DNA of 64,000 bases from Variovorax sp. YR216 (lineage in GTDB: Bacteria > Pseudomonadota > Gammaproteobacteria > Burkholderiales > Burkholderiaceae_C): NCBI RefSeq assembly GCF_900107745.1, contig NZ_FNRO01000018.1, positions 62,001 through 126,000 of the forward strand. The letters are read 5' to 3'. This document shows, in pieces, positions 26,488-36,237 of the stretch; the first letter of the stretch is position 1, and each line of letters opens with the position of its first letter. The position numbers were made by a program, and so were the translations under genes. Below the pieces are notes generated by a model that was given only the letters and a program-made list of their open reading frames with translations, did not search any database and was not told where the DNA came from.

Positions 26488-28122
26488 TCAGGCTTCCGCC
26501 ACTGCAGCAGCGCCTTCGTCGACAGCCGCGCCGGCGAGCAGCGCCTCGCCGAGTTGCGCGAGAAGCGCCTGAAGACCGGCTGCATTGCTGGCAGTGCCGA
26601 AGACGTAGTGGTCCGGCCGCACGATGACTGCTCGCGCGCCGAGCGCGTGAAGCCAGCGCCCGAAGAGGCCATCGCGCTCGCGCACCGCGAGCACGCCCTG
26701 CGGCGCAGGCTGCGATGGCGCGCCCACCACGACATCACGGCCGCCGATGCGTGCCCAGACATCGGTGGACCCGGCATCGAACCATGCGCGGGTCTCCGCG
26801 TCGTCGGTCACGAACAGGAAGCCCGGCGGCAGCAGGTCGTCGAGCCGGCGCACGTCCTCGCCCTGCTGCACCCAGGGCTGCACGAACAGTTCGCCCGCGC
26901 CGTCGGCCCTCGTGCCGTCGTCGTTCCGCGCGATGAGCCCCGTCTCCAGGTTCGGGATGAACTTCTGTCGGACCGATTCAGAACGACCCGCCGCGAGTTG
27001 CTCACCGAGCTCACGATCGCGTTCGCGCGCCGCCTGCGGATCGAGCTCGCCGATGATGAGCCCGAAGTCCTTCGCATGGGACACGATGGTGCGCACATGC
27101 TGCTTGCGCTCGAGCCCGTAGCTGTCGAGCAGCTGCGCGTCGAAACCCAGCCGCTCCACGCCGTCGATCTTCCATGCGAGGTTGACCGCATCGCGGATGC
27201 CCGCGCACAGGCCCTGCCCCAGGAAGGGCGGCATCTGGTGCGCTGCATCGCCCATGAGGAACACGCGCTGGTCGCGCCATTCGTTGACCACCAGCGCATG
27301 GAAGCGATAGATGGCGGTGCGGCACAGTTCCAGCCGCGTCGTGTCGACGAAGGTCGACAGTACTTCGATCACCGACGCTTCGGTCTGGAAGTCGTCCGGC
27401 GTCTCGCCCGGAAGCAGCTTGATCTCCCAGCGCCGCAGGTTCTCGGGGCCGACGATGTAGGTACCGGGCCGAGAAGGCCTGCAGTACTGCACGCAGCGCC
27501 CGGGCAGGTCCACCGGGCCGCGCAGCCAGGCGTCGACCACCATCCACCATTCGTCGAATGCGAGATCCTCGATCGTGGCATCGATGCTGCGCCGCACCGC
27601 ACTGCGGCCGCCGTCTGCGCCGATCAGGTAGCGCGCGGTGTGAGTGAACACCGCACCGTCATCCCGCCGCCGCACGCTCACGCGCACGCCGTCCTCCCAC
27701 GGCTCGCAACCGGTGAACTCGTGGCGCAGGAAGGTCGCAAACTGCGGGTGACGCTCCAGGCCCCGCCGCAGCGTGGCTTCGAGTTCGGGCTGCACGAACA
27801 TCCAGGTGGGCTCCCATGCCAGGAGATGCGGCGGCGGCGCCGGATAGAAGCGCTTGATCACCTGCCCCTCGATGCCGACGAAGTCGGTGCCCGGATGCGG
27901 CGCGGTGGTCGCCGCGATCTCGTCGGCCAGCCCGCATTCCTGGAAGACGCGCATCACTTCCTGGTCAGCGGTGATCGCGCGCGGCTTGTCATAGATGGCC
28001 CCGGCCTGGTCGAAGACCGCGATGCGGTAGCCGCGCTGCGCCATCAGCTTCGCGAAGGTCGCGCCGCTCGGGCCGTAGCCCACGATGACGATGTCGAAGT
28101 CGGTCGTCTGGCGTGTGTTCAC
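26488..28122 (-). CDS. FAD-dependent aromatic hydroxylase, MhpA-like
   Basis: A 544-residue class A flavoprotein monooxygenase resembling MhpA, 3-(3-hydroxyphenyl)propionate hydroxylase (about 550 residues). Motifs are the FAD dinucleotide fold IVGYGPSGATFAKLMAQRG near the N-terminus, YLIGADGGRSAVRR (DG motif), and GDAAHQMPPFLGQGLCAGIRDAVNLAWKI (GD motif). A C-terminal thioredoxin-like tail follows. The GTG at 28122 has AGAGGAAG at a good distance. An in-frame ATG at 28140, overlapping the upstream stop by ATGA, is the alternative. Together with the VOC and FAH-family genes it suggests hydroxylation followed by ring cleavage of an aromatic acid. Confidence 0.88.
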   Translation of the reverse strand: MNTRQTTDFDIVIVGYGPSGATFAKLMAQRGYRIAVFDQAGAIYDKPRAITADQEVMRVFQECGLADEIAATTAPHPGTDFVGIEGQVIKRFYPAPPPHLLAWEPTWMFVQPELEATLRRGLERHPQFATFLRHEFTGCEPWEDGVRVSVRRRDDGAVFTHTARYLIGADGGRSAVRRSIDATIEDLAFDEWWMVVDAWLRGPVDLPGRCVQYCRPSRPGTYIVGPENLRRWEIKLLPGETPDDFQTEASVIEVLSTFVDTTRLELCRTAIYRFHALVVNEWRDQRVFLMGDAAHQMPPFLGQGLCAGIRDAVNLAWKIDGVERLGFDAQLLDSYGLERKQHVRTIVSHAKDFGLIIGELDPQAARERDRELGEQLAAGRSESVRQKFIPNLETGLIARNDDGTRADGAGELFVQPWVQQGEDVRRLDDLLPPGFLFVTDDAETRAWFDAGSTDVWARIGGRDVVVGAPSQPAPQGVLAVRERDGLFGRWLHALGARAVIVRPDHYVFGTASNAAGLQALLAQLGEALLAGAAVDEGAAAVAEA

Positions 28123-28136
28123 GGAAGGGCTTCCTC

Positions 28137-29090
28137 TCATTGCTGCTGGATCTGCGCGTCGCGGACGACCTTCTTCCACTTCGCGACCTGCGTGCCGACG
28201 AAGGCGCGGGCGTCCTGCGCATCGGCCGACGGCGTCACGATGCCGCCGGTGGCCTCGAGCTGCTTGACCACGTCGGGCGACTTGAGCACGCGCAGCAGCG
28301 CAGAACGCAGGCGTGCGGCGACGTCCGGCGGCAGGCCCTTGGGGGCGGCGACGGCGGTCCATGACGTCACCTCGTAGCCGGGCACCACGCGCGCGACCGG
28401 CGCCACGCCCGGCAGCAGCGGCGAGGGCTCGGGCGAGGTCACGCCCAGCGCACGCAGGCGGCCGCCTTCGATCTGCGGCCTGGCGACGGTCACCGAATCG
28501 AACAGCAGGTCCACGCGCCCGGCGACCACGTCCTGCACCGGCGCGCCGCCGCCGCGATAGGGAATGTGGTTGAGCTGCACGCCGGCCATCGACTGGAAGA
28601 GCTCGCCCGAGAGGTGCTGCGTCGAACCGATGCCCACCGAGCTGTACGAGACGGTGCCCGGGGCGGTCTTCGCGGCGCTCACCACCTCGCCGAGCGAATG
28701 GAAGCGGCTCTCGCTGCTGGTCGCGATGACGAAGGGGAAGCGCGTGACCATCGACAGCCAGTCGAAGTCCTCCAGCGCATCGAAGGAAAGGCTCTTGTAC
28801 ATCGCGGCCGACACGGCGTGGCCGCCCGTCATAAGGATGAGCGTGTTGCCGTCCGGTCTGGCGCGGGCCAGGGCGGCGCTCGCGATGTTGCCGCCCGCAC
28901 CGGTCTTCGCGTCGACGATGACCGGTTGACCGAGTTCGCGCGACAGGCCCTGCGCGACGATGCGCGCGATCGTGTCGGCATTGCCGCCCGGCGCGAAGCC
29001 TTGCAGCAGGGTGATGGGTTGGTCCGGCGCGGCGGCGGCGCCGGTCGCGATGCAGGCTGCGAAGGCCGCCAGCAACAAGGCTCTGATCAT
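28137..29090 (-). CDS. Bug-family (TctC) extracytoplasmic solute-binding protein
   Basis: A 317-residue Bug receptor with a signal peptide ending at TGAAAAPDQ. Hallmarks are LLQGFAPGGNADTIARIVA, VDAKTGAGGNIASAAL, YSSVGIGSTQHLSGELF and PYRGGGAPVQDVVAGRVD. The ribosome-binding site is GGAGACGC. It lies between the MhpA-like hydroxylase and the VOC gene, and is the second Bug protein in this cluster. The two flank the hydroxylase and may bind the substrate and a related compound. Confidence 0.9.
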   Translation of the reverse strand: MIRALLLAAFAACIATGAAAAPDQPITLLQGFAPGGNADTIARIVAQGLSRELGQPVIVDAKTGAGGNIASAALARARPDGNTLILMTGGHAVSAAMYKSLSFDALEDFDWLSMVTRFPFVIATSSESRFHSLGEVVSAAKTAPGTVSYSSVGIGSTQHLSGELFQSMAGVQLNHIPYRGGGAPVQDVVAGRVDLLFDSVTVARPQIEGGRLRALGVTSPEPSPLLPGVAPVARVVPGYEVTSWTAVAAPKGLPPDVAARLRSALLRVLKSPDVVKQLEATGGIVTPSADAQDARAFVGTQVAKWKKVVRDAQIQQQ

Positions 29091-29162
29091 TTGCGTCTCC
29101 TGGTTCTTCTGATTGAGCGAAGCCGCCGCACCGCGAGCGGCAGGTCGCGGGGTCGCGGCGGC

Positions 29163-29717
29163 TCAGCCGCCCTGCCGCTCGTAGCCGGTGCTGCCGCCGA
29201 AGAGCGTGTGGCGCTGCGACCAGTCGTGCGTCTTCTCCCACAGCGCGAGCACCTGCGGCGCCTCGTCGACGAAGGACTGCAGCTGCTTCGCGTCGCGGCA
29301 GGTGCGGGTGGTCAGCTCCAGTCGATGGCCGGAGGGATCGAAGAAGTAGATCGAGCTGATGAAGTCGTCATGGTTGGTGGGCCCCACCACATTGAGCCCC
29401 TTCGCCTCCAGGTCGGCCTTGGCCCTGACCAGCGTGTCCATGTCCTCGACCTCGAAGGCGAAGTGCTGGATCCAGTCCGGCGATTCCATGTCCTTGACGT
29501 TGCCCGGATCGCGCGGGCATTCGAAGAAGGCGATGTTGCTGCCGTCCTCCATCTCGAAAAAGATGTGCACGTGCGGGCTGTACTTGCCGGTGGAGGGCAC
29601 ATGGTCCTCGCCCATCGCGTGGGAGAACTTCAGGCCCAGTACCTCGGTGTAGAAGGTGGTCGTCTCGCGCGCGTCGCGGCAGCGGTACGCGGCATGGTGG
29701 AGTTTCTTGCACAGCAT
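29163..29717 (-). CDS. VOC-family protein, extradiol dioxygenase-like
   Basis: A 184-residue vicinal-oxygen-chelate protein. It shows LHHAAYRCRDARETTTFYTEVLGL, WIQHFAFEVEDMD and FFDPSGHRLELT. The His near residue 8, the His in WIQHFAF and the Glu in HRLEL are candidate metal ligands. The family includes extradiol ring-cleaving dioxygenases, glyoxalases and isomerases. GAGGAAG precedes the ATG, and the FAH-family gene ends 10 bp upstream. Ring cleavage of the hydroxylase product is the natural inference; lyase or isomerase activity cannot be excluded. Confidence 0.85.
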   Translation of the reverse strand: MLCKKLHHAAYRCRDARETTTFYTEVLGLKFSHAMGEDHVPSTGKYSPHVHIFFEMEDGSNIAFFECPRDPGNVKDMESPDWIQHFAFEVEDMDTLVRAKADLEAKGLNVVGPTNHDDFISSIYFFDPSGHRLELTTRTCRDAKQLQSFVDEAPQVLALWEKTHDWSQRHTLFGGSTGYERQGG

Positions 29718-29727
29718 GGTGTCTTCC

Positions 29728-30708
29728 TCAGGCCTTCGCCACGGCGTTGTCGATCGCGCCGAAGATCGACGCGCCCCCGGCATCGAGCATCTCGATGCGC
29801 ACGCGGTCGCCCCAGCGCAGCCACGGTGTGGTGGCACGGCCGCCGGCGAGCTCCTCGTCCGCGCGCTTCTCGGCCAGGCAGGCGTAGCCGGTCTCCGGAT
29901 CGAGGTTCGACACCGCGCCCGCGCCGATGATCGTGCCCGCGCTCAGGCTGCGCGTGCGTGCCGCATGCGCGATGAGCGCCCGGTAGGTGAAGAACATGTC
30001 GCGCCCGGTGTTGGCGCGGCCCATCGGCTGGCCATTGATCGACGAGAGGATCGGCAGGTCGAGCTTCTCGCCGTCCCATGCGGCACCGAGCTCGTCCGGC
30101 GTCACGGCCACCGGCGAGAACGAGCTCGTCGGCTTCGCCTGCATGAAGCCGAAGCCCTTGGGCAGCTCGGTGCGGGTGAGCGCGCGCAGCGTGAAGTCGT
30201 TGAGCAGCATCAGCAGCTTGATGTGGCCCGATGCCTGCGCAGCCGAAGTGCCCATCGGCACATCGCCCAGCACCACCGCGAGCTCGGCCTCGTAGTCGAG
30301 GCCGAGCGCCTCGTCGGGCACGACCATCGGATCGCGCGGACCGATGAAGCGGTCCGACAGGCCCTGGTACATCAGCGGATCGGTCTTGTAGTTCGGCGGC
30401 ATGTCCGCGCCCCGCGCCTTGCGCGCCTTCTCCATGTGATGCAGGTACACCGAGCCGTCGAGGAACTGGAATGCGCGCGGCAGCGGACTGGCCAGCTCCT
30501 GCGGGTCGACCGCGAAGGACTGCGGCACGTCGCCCCGGTTCAGCGCGGTGTAGACCTCGCCGAGCGCGGGCGCGGCGCGATCCCAGTCCTCGATGGCCTG
30601 TTGCAGCGTGGCGGCGATCTGCGGGACCCGCACGCCGCGCGAGAGATCGCGGCTGACCACGATCAGGGTGCCGTCGCGGCCGCCTTCCTTGAGGCTTGCC
30701 AGTTTCAT
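29728..30708 (-). CDS. Fumarylacetoacetate hydrolase family protein
   Basis: A 326-residue FAH-superfamily protein that would hydrolyse a beta-diketone or ring-fission product. An N-terminal domain of about 80 residues precedes the catalytic fold with LDYEAELAVVLGD (metal-binding Glu pair), LLNDFTLRAL, GFGFMQAKPTSSFSPVAVTPDELG and GTIIGAGAVSN. GGAGA precedes the ATG at 30708; longer in-frame starts lack family similarity. It is the first gene of the catabolic cluster running to the IclR gene. The 275 bp upstream (30709-30983) shows no convincing gene and should hold the promoter. Confidence 0.9.
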   Translation of the reverse strand: MKLASLKEGGRDGTLIVVSRDLSRGVRVPQIAATLQQAIEDWDRAAPALGEVYTALNRGDVPQSFAVDPQELASPLPRAFQFLDGSVYLHHMEKARKARGADMPPNYKTDPLMYQGLSDRFIGPRDPMVVPDEALGLDYEAELAVVLGDVPMGTSAAQASGHIKLLMLLNDFTLRALTRTELPKGFGFMQAKPTSSFSPVAVTPDELGAAWDGEKLDLPILSSINGQPMGRANTGRDMFFTYRALIAHAARTRSLSAGTIIGAGAVSNLDPETGYACLAEKRADEELAGGRATTPWLRWGDRVRIEMLDAGGASIFGAIDNAVAKA

Positions 30709-30983
30709 GTGTGTTTCTCCAGATGCGTTGTTCGACGCAAATTGTCGGAACGCGGGCATCGCGGCAAGGTGGAATTTCCGGCCAGCGGAAATGACTTGGC
30801 GGGCAATCGCTCCCGCTGTCCATGAACATGCGGCCGTGCCGCCGGGCCAGATGCATCCGTTGCCCATGCGCTCTTCACCGTCGACCTCGCTGCCTCCACT
30901 GCCCACGGATCCGAAAGCACTCCAGAAGCTCGAGGGATCGCTCGCGACGTGAAGGTGTTCAGGGCGCGGCAGGTGGAGCGGGC

Positions 30984-31463
30984 CTAGATTCGGCTCGACT
31001 TCTTCGACCGGACGGAGGGCACGTCCACACTCGCCAGATGCGCCTTGGCGAGCGACGCGCGCATTCGCTTCAACCCGTTCGCACCGCCCTTCTCGAGCGA
31101 CAGCGCGACAGCGGCGCTTTCCTTCGTGACGGGCAGGTACTTGGCGCCCCAGCCACCAAGGGCAGCGATCACCGGCAGAAGGTCGATGCCCATCGACGTC
31201 AGCCTGTAGATCGCCTTCTGCTTGTGCGTCGGATCGTCGGTCCTGCTCAGCACGCCGACCTGCACCAGCCTGCCGAGCCGTTCGGCGAGGATGTTCGACG
31301 AGATGCCCTCCTCTGACTCCAGCAACTCGCGGTAGTGATGCCGTCCCGCGAACATGAGGTCGCGCACGATCAGCAGGCTCCAGCGGTCGCCGATGACCTC
31401 GAGCGCGAGGTTGATCGGGCAAAGCGAACGATGTGTGGTGGTCGATGTGGCCAAGCGATTCAC
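30984..31463 (-). CDS. HxlR-family transcriptional regulator
   Basis: A 159-residue winged-helix regulator of the HxlR family. The N-terminal cysteine motif SLCPINLALEVIGDRWSLLIVRDLM and the wing region EGISSNILAERLGRLVQVGVL are typical; some family members sense electrophiles or aldehydes through this cysteine. The start is a GTG at 31463 without an obvious Shine-Dalgarno. It is divergent from the DHFR-like reductase gene. The 103-bp spacer holds a perfect 10-bp inverted repeat and a weaker copy, probably its operators. Confidence 0.88.
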   Translation of the reverse strand: MNRLATSTTTHRSLCPINLALEVIGDRWSLLIVRDLMFAGRHHYRELLESEEGISSNILAERLGRLVQVGVLSRTDDPTHKQKAIYRLTSMGIDLLPVIAALGGWGAKYLPVTKESAAVALSLEKGGANGLKRMRASLAKAHLASVDVPSVRSKKSSRI

Positions 31464-31475
31464 TTGTAGTTTCAG

Positions 31476-31536
31476 ACTGCTTGCAATTCTGCATCAGTCA
31501 TCCTAGAGTGCAACTGCTTGCCTTATGCAAGCAGTT
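31476..31536. promoter_or_regulatory. HxlR operator candidates in the divergent promoter
   Basis: AACTGCTTGC (31512-31521) and GCAAGCAGTT (31527-31536) form a perfect inverted repeat with a 5-bp centre. A second, degenerate copy (ACTGCTTGC at 31476-31484 and GCATCAGTC at 31491-31499) lies 36 bp away, nearer the regulator. HxlR dimers bind inverted repeats of this size. Confidence 0.65.
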
Positions 31537-31566
31537 TTCCACGACCACTTCCGTGAGGGCCTCACC

Positions 31567-32154
31567 ATGCGCAAGCTGATTCTCCAGATGCAGACTTCCG
31601 TCGACGGCCGGGTCGCTTCCGACGACGGCGGTTGCTGGCAGGTCTGGGGCTGGGGCGACGCGTGGCCCTGGGACGAATCGCTCAAGCGCGACTTCAACGC
31701 AACCCTGCAGGGCGTCGGGTGCATCCTGATGAGCCGCCCGATGATCGAGCAGGGCTACCTCGATCACTGGATGCGCATGGCGAAGGTGCTGCAGGCGGAT
31801 CCGCACGGCGGCTTTGCGCGACGGATCGGCGAGGTCGAAAAGGTCGTGCTGAGCAACACGCTGTCCGCCTCGCGATGGCCGCGCACGACGATGGCGCGAG
31901 GCCCGATCCCGGAAGCCGTCGGCGCGTTGAAGCTGGTGGGCGCCGGCGACATCATCTGCTTTGGAGGCGCTGGCTTCGCGAGCGCGCTGGTCGCCGCCGG
32001 CGTGGTGGACGAGTACCAGTTCTATGTGAACCCGACGGCCGTGGGCAGCGGCGACTCGATCTTTCGCGTGACGTCCCCGTTGCGCCTGATCGGCTCGAGG
32101 TCGTATGAATGCGGGATCGTCGTCAACCGCTACACCCACGCCGGGCCCGATTGA
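31567..32154 (+). CDS. Dihydrofolate reductase-like (RibD C-terminal domain) reductase
   Basis: A 195-residue protein with the DHFR/RibD-C fold. It shows LQMQTSVDGRVASDDG near the N-terminus, ILMSRPMIEQGY in place of the usual GRxTxE loop, VLSNTL, and FGGAGFASALVAAGVVDEYQFYVNP. Such proteins are NADPH-dependent reductases of unknown substrate, common next to HxlR regulators. The start at 31567 follows GAGGG; an upstream ATG at 31525 lies inside the operator region and is less likely. Expression is probably repressed by the adjacent HxlR protein. Confidence 0.85.
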   Translation: MRKLILQMQTSVDGRVASDDGGCWQVWGWGDAWPWDESLKRDFNATLQGVGCILMSRPMIEQGYLDHWMRMAKVLQADPHGGFARRIGEVEKVVLSNTLSASRWPRTTMARGPIPEAVGALKLVGAGDIICFGGAGFASALVAAGVVDEYQFYVNPTAVGSGDSIFRVTSPLRLIGSRSYECGIVVNRYTHAGPD

Positions 32155-32212
32155 GAGCGAAAAGGAGGAGGCTCCGTTGCCCGCGCGTGTATCGACGTGG
32201 AGCCGGGGGCGT

Positions 32213-33151
32213 TCAGGCGAGCGCCGTCAAACGTTCCTCCAGACGGGCAATCAGCCTGCCCAGTTCCGCCATGTCGGTCGCATTGAGCACGGGGCCGGGC
32301 CGACGCACATAGGCCGACCGGATGGCTCCCCGGCGCTTCAGCGTCTCCTTTCGCAGCGCCAGCCCGATGCCGTACTGGAACTCGTGGCGCAGCAGCGGCA
32401 GGTACACATTGAAAAGATCTTCCGCCTCCTCGTTGCGGCCTTCGTCGAAAAGGCGGCATACCTGCACCAGCATCTCGGGGTACGCGAAGCCCGTCATCGC
32501 ACCATCGGCGCCGCGCAGCATTTCCTGTGGCAGGAAGAGCCCGCCGTTGCCTACCAGCACGCTGATGCGGCGGCGGCCGGCGGCGGCGCTCTGCTCGCGC
32601 ACCTCGCTGAGCTTGCGCATGCCCGGGAAGTCCTCGTGCTTGAGCATCACGACCTGCGAAAAGTCGTCGACCAGCTTGTGGATCACCGACACCGACATGT
32701 GCACGCCGGTCGACTGCGGAAAGTCCTGCAGGCAGATCGGGATCGCCGGCCCGAGCAGCTTCGCCACCGTCGCGTAGTAGTTGTACACCTGCTCGTCGGT
32801 CTTCAGGTTGGCCACCGGCGCCAGCATCACGCCTGCGGCGCCCAGGTCCATGGCGGTCTTCGACAGGCGCTCGACATGCCGGTTCGAGGCATGGCTCACG
32901 CCCACCACCACCGGGGCGCGAGCGCCAACGCGCCTGAGCACCCGCTCCATCACCGTCAGCGTCTCGGCCTCGGTCAGCTTGGGTGCCTCGCCCATCATGC
33001 CGAGGATGGTGAACCCGGTGACGCCCTTTTCCAGGTAGAACTCGGTGAGGCTGTCGATGCTGGGCAGGTCGAGCTCACCGTTGTCGGTGAACGGCGTCGC
33101 GGCAATGATGTAGACGCCCTTCGAGCTCTCGCTGATCTTGGTTGTGGTCAT
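32213..33151 (-). CDS. DapA-family class I aldolase (not a dihydrodipicolinate synthase)
   Basis: A 312-residue DHDPS/N-acetylneuraminate-lyase family barrel. The Schiff-base lysine is Lys171 in VVMLKHEDFPG. The family's catalytic tyrosine (in PIILYNVP of DapA) is replaced here by Gln-Asp in PICLQDFPQSTG. This argues against lysine biosynthesis and for a catabolic aldolase or dehydratase acting on a 2-oxo acid. It is the last gene of the operon with the hydantoinase and the amino-acid ABC importer, 54 bp after a permease gene. Confidence 0.87.
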   Translation of the reverse strand: MTTTKISESSKGVYIIAATPFTDNGELDLPSIDSLTEFYLEKGVTGFTILGMMGEAPKLTEAETLTVMERVLRRVGARAPVVVGVSHASNRHVERLSKTAMDLGAAGVMLAPVANLKTDEQVYNYYATVAKLLGPAIPICLQDFPQSTGVHMSVSVIHKLVDDFSQVVMLKHEDFPGMRKLSEVREQSAAAGRRRISVLVGNGGLFLPQEMLRGADGAMTGFAYPEMLVQVCRLFDEGRNEEAEDLFNVYLPLLRHEFQYGIGLALRKETLKRRGAIRSAYVRRPGPVLNATDMAELGRLIARLEERLTALA

Positions 33152-33205
33152 GAGGATTCCTTTGGATGGATGAGTTTGGTTGTTGTTTGTCGTCCGCTGT
33201 GCCGC

Positions 33206-33877
33206 TCAGCGGCGCACGCGGCGGTGTTCGAGCCGGCCTAGCCAGCGCGTGAGCGGCCAAAGCATCAGCAGGTACATGAACGCGGCCAGCATCACCGGCG
33301 AGGGGTTGAAGACGAGCGACTGAGCGTCGCGAGCGGCGCGCAGCAGCTCCGGCATGGCCACCACGCTCGCGATGCTGGTGAGCTTCACGATCTCGATGCT
33401 GTTCCCTACGAGATCGGGCAGGACGTTCTTCACGGCCTGTGGCACCACCACATGGCGCAGCGCCTGGGCACGCGTGAGGCCGGTGGATCGCGCGGCCTCC
33501 ATCTGGCCCTTGGCCACGCCTTCGAGCCCGGCGCGGAACACTTCGGCGTAGTAGCTCGCGTTGTTCAGCACGAAGGCCAGCGCCACCGCCGTGACCTTGC
33601 CGAGTTCGATGCCGAGGAAGGGCCCGCCGAAGTAGATCAGGATGAGCAGCACCAGCGGCGGGAACGCACGGAAGAAATCGATGTACCCCACGATGCCCCA
33701 GCGCACCGCCCGGCGACCCGACTGCGTGAGCCCGAGCGCCAGCGCCAGTCCCGCGGCCGCGCCCAGCGGAATGACGAGGGCCGACAGCCATACGGTCGTC
33801 CACAGCCCGCTCAGCAGGTACGGAAAGACCGCTGCATAGACCTCGAGGTTGAAGAAGTTCTGGATCAGGCTTTCCAT
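33206..33877 (-). CDS. Polar amino-acid ABC transporter permease (HisM/GlnP family)
   Basis: A 223-residue inner-membrane permease. After the first membrane segment come FFRAFPPLVLLILIYFG, the conserved NNASYYAEVFRAGLEGVAKGQMEAARSTGL block and the EAA-type loop with VVVPQAVKNVLPDLVGNSI. It lies 7 bp after the sister permease gene and would form the heteromeric pore with it. Confidence 0.92.
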   Translation of the reverse strand: MESLIQNFFNLEVYAAVFPYLLSGLWTTVWLSALVIPLGAAAGLALALGLTQSGRRAVRWGIVGYIDFFRAFPPLVLLILIYFGGPFLGIELGKVTAVALAFVLNNASYYAEVFRAGLEGVAKGQMEAARSTGLTRAQALRHVVVPQAVKNVLPDLVGNSIEIVKLTSIASVVAMPELLRAARDAQSLVFNPSPVMLAAFMYLLMLWPLTRWLGRLEHRRVRR

Positions 33878-33884
33878 CGCGTGC

Positions 33885-34561
33885 CTACCTCCGCTGCCAC
33901 TGTTGCTCGAGCCACCGCGAAAACACGACCAGCGGCAGGAAGACGACCAGGTAGGCGAACGCGGCCATCATCAAAGGCGTGGGATTGCCCGCATAGCTGC
34001 TCGCGCCCTGGGCGTTGTTCAGGATCTCGTTGAGCGCCACCACCGAACCGAGCGCCGTGTTCTTGGTGATCGAGATCACACGGTTGGTCAGCGGCGGCAC
34101 GGCACGACGCAGCGCCTGCGGCAACACCACCCAGCGCATCGCCTCCCACCAGCGCATGCCGGTGGAGCGAGCCGCCTCGAGCTGCCCGTGGGGCACCGAC
34201 GAGATGCCGGCCCAGATGCTCTCTTCAGCGTATGCAGCCAGCACCAGCGACAACGACAGCCAGGTCACGGCGAAGGCCGACAGCGGCATGCCGAGCGCCG
34301 GCAGCCCGAAGTACAGGACGATGAGCACCACCAGCGGCGGCAGCGACCGCATGATGTCGGCGAACGCCACGATCGGCATCGCAAGCGCTCGCCGACCGAT
34401 CGCGCGCAGCACGGCCAGCACCAGGCCGAGCGCCGTGCCGGTGATGACCACCGCGACACCTACCCCGACCGTCATCAGCATGCCGGCCGCAATGTTGGGC
34501 CAGTACTGCTTCGCGACCGCGACGTTGAAGAAAGTGAAGAAGAAGCCGCTGTCGACGCCTG

Positions 34562-34565
<4 letters not shown>
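33885..34565 (-). CDS. Polar amino-acid ABC transporter permease (HisQ/GlnP family)
   Basis: A 226-residue inner-membrane permease with [67 protein letters not shown] and [17 protein letters not shown]. Its start overlaps the ATPase stop by 4 bp. It pairs with the permease 7 bp downstream. Confidence 0.92.
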
Positions 34566-35301
<736 letters not shown>

Positions 35302-35302
<1 letters not shown>

Positions 35303-36156
35303 CAGGCGCACTTGGGCGTGACGGGGGTCGGGTCGTAGCCCTCGGTGCCCGGCACGCCGGTGCCCGGGGCGAGCTTGACCGCGGCGTCGTCAGGACCAGG
35401 CTGGAAGCCGAACCATTTCACCGCCAGCTTGGCGACGGTGCCGTCCTTCTTCATGCACTTGAGAGCGTTCGATGCCGCGTCGCGCCCGGCCTTGTCATCG
35501 GCCCGGAAGGGCAGTGCCCACACCAGGCCGGTCTTGATGGTGTAGCTCGTCTTCAGGCTCGGGTTCTGCTTCGCAACCCAGGACACGACAGTGGTGCCGG
35601 CCAGGTTGTAGTCCGCGCGGCCCGACTGCACGGCCTGCACCGCATCGGCATTGGCGCCATACACGTCGAACTTGAAGCCGTACTTCGCAGCGTTGTCGCG
35701 CGCCCAGCCCTCGTAGTTGGAGCCCTTGTTGACTGCCAGGGTCTTGCCCTTGAGGTCTTCGAGCTTCTCGACGGCCGGGGCCGACTTCGCGCCGAGAAAG
35801 GTGTAGTCGGTGTCCAGGTAGCCCTCGGTGAAGAGCAGTGACTTTGCGCGTTCGGGCGTGACGGTGACGGGCGCGATCAGAAAGTCGTAGCGGCGGCTGT
35901 TCAGGCCCGGCACGAGACCGGAGAACTCCGCGCCCTCGATCTCGATCTTGCGGCCCAGTCGCTTGGCGAGCTCTTCACCGAGGTCGACGTTGAAGCCCTG
36001 CACACCGCCGCCGAGCTTGGCCATGGCATGCGGCGCGAAGGTGGCGTCGACCGCGGTGCGCAACGGCGCCTGCGCCAGTGCGGCGGTCGCGCCAAAGCAG
36101 CACAGCAGCGCGACCGGCACTGCACGGAGGCGCGAAGAAAGAGACTGGGACTTCAT
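35302..36156 (-). CDS. Polar amino-acid-type ABC substrate-binding protein
   Basis: A 284-residue periplasmic SBP_bac_3 family protein with a signal peptide ending ATAALAQA. It shows [47 protein letters not shown] (the family signature block), and [19 protein letters not shown]. It is cotranscribed with the hydantoinase (81 bp upstream). The likely ligand is a polar amino acid, N-carbamoyl amino acid or hydantoin-related compound. Confidence 0.9.
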
Positions 36157-36237
36157 GGTTCAACTCCAGAGGATCAATCGAAGGGCAGCCGGTGTTGCGC
36201 GGCCTGGGGAAGGGGTAGGAAGGAAAGCGAAGAAAGT

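Noticed and set aside
26458-28377. A 639-codon plus-strand open frame over the MhpA-like hydroxylase
   Set aside because: The minus strand encodes a complete FAD hydroxylase with all motifs; the plus frame has no domain.
30709-30983. Short open frames in the spacer between the FAH-family and HxlR genes
   Set aside because: None has a good start signal or protein-like composition; the region is more likely promoter and leader sequence.
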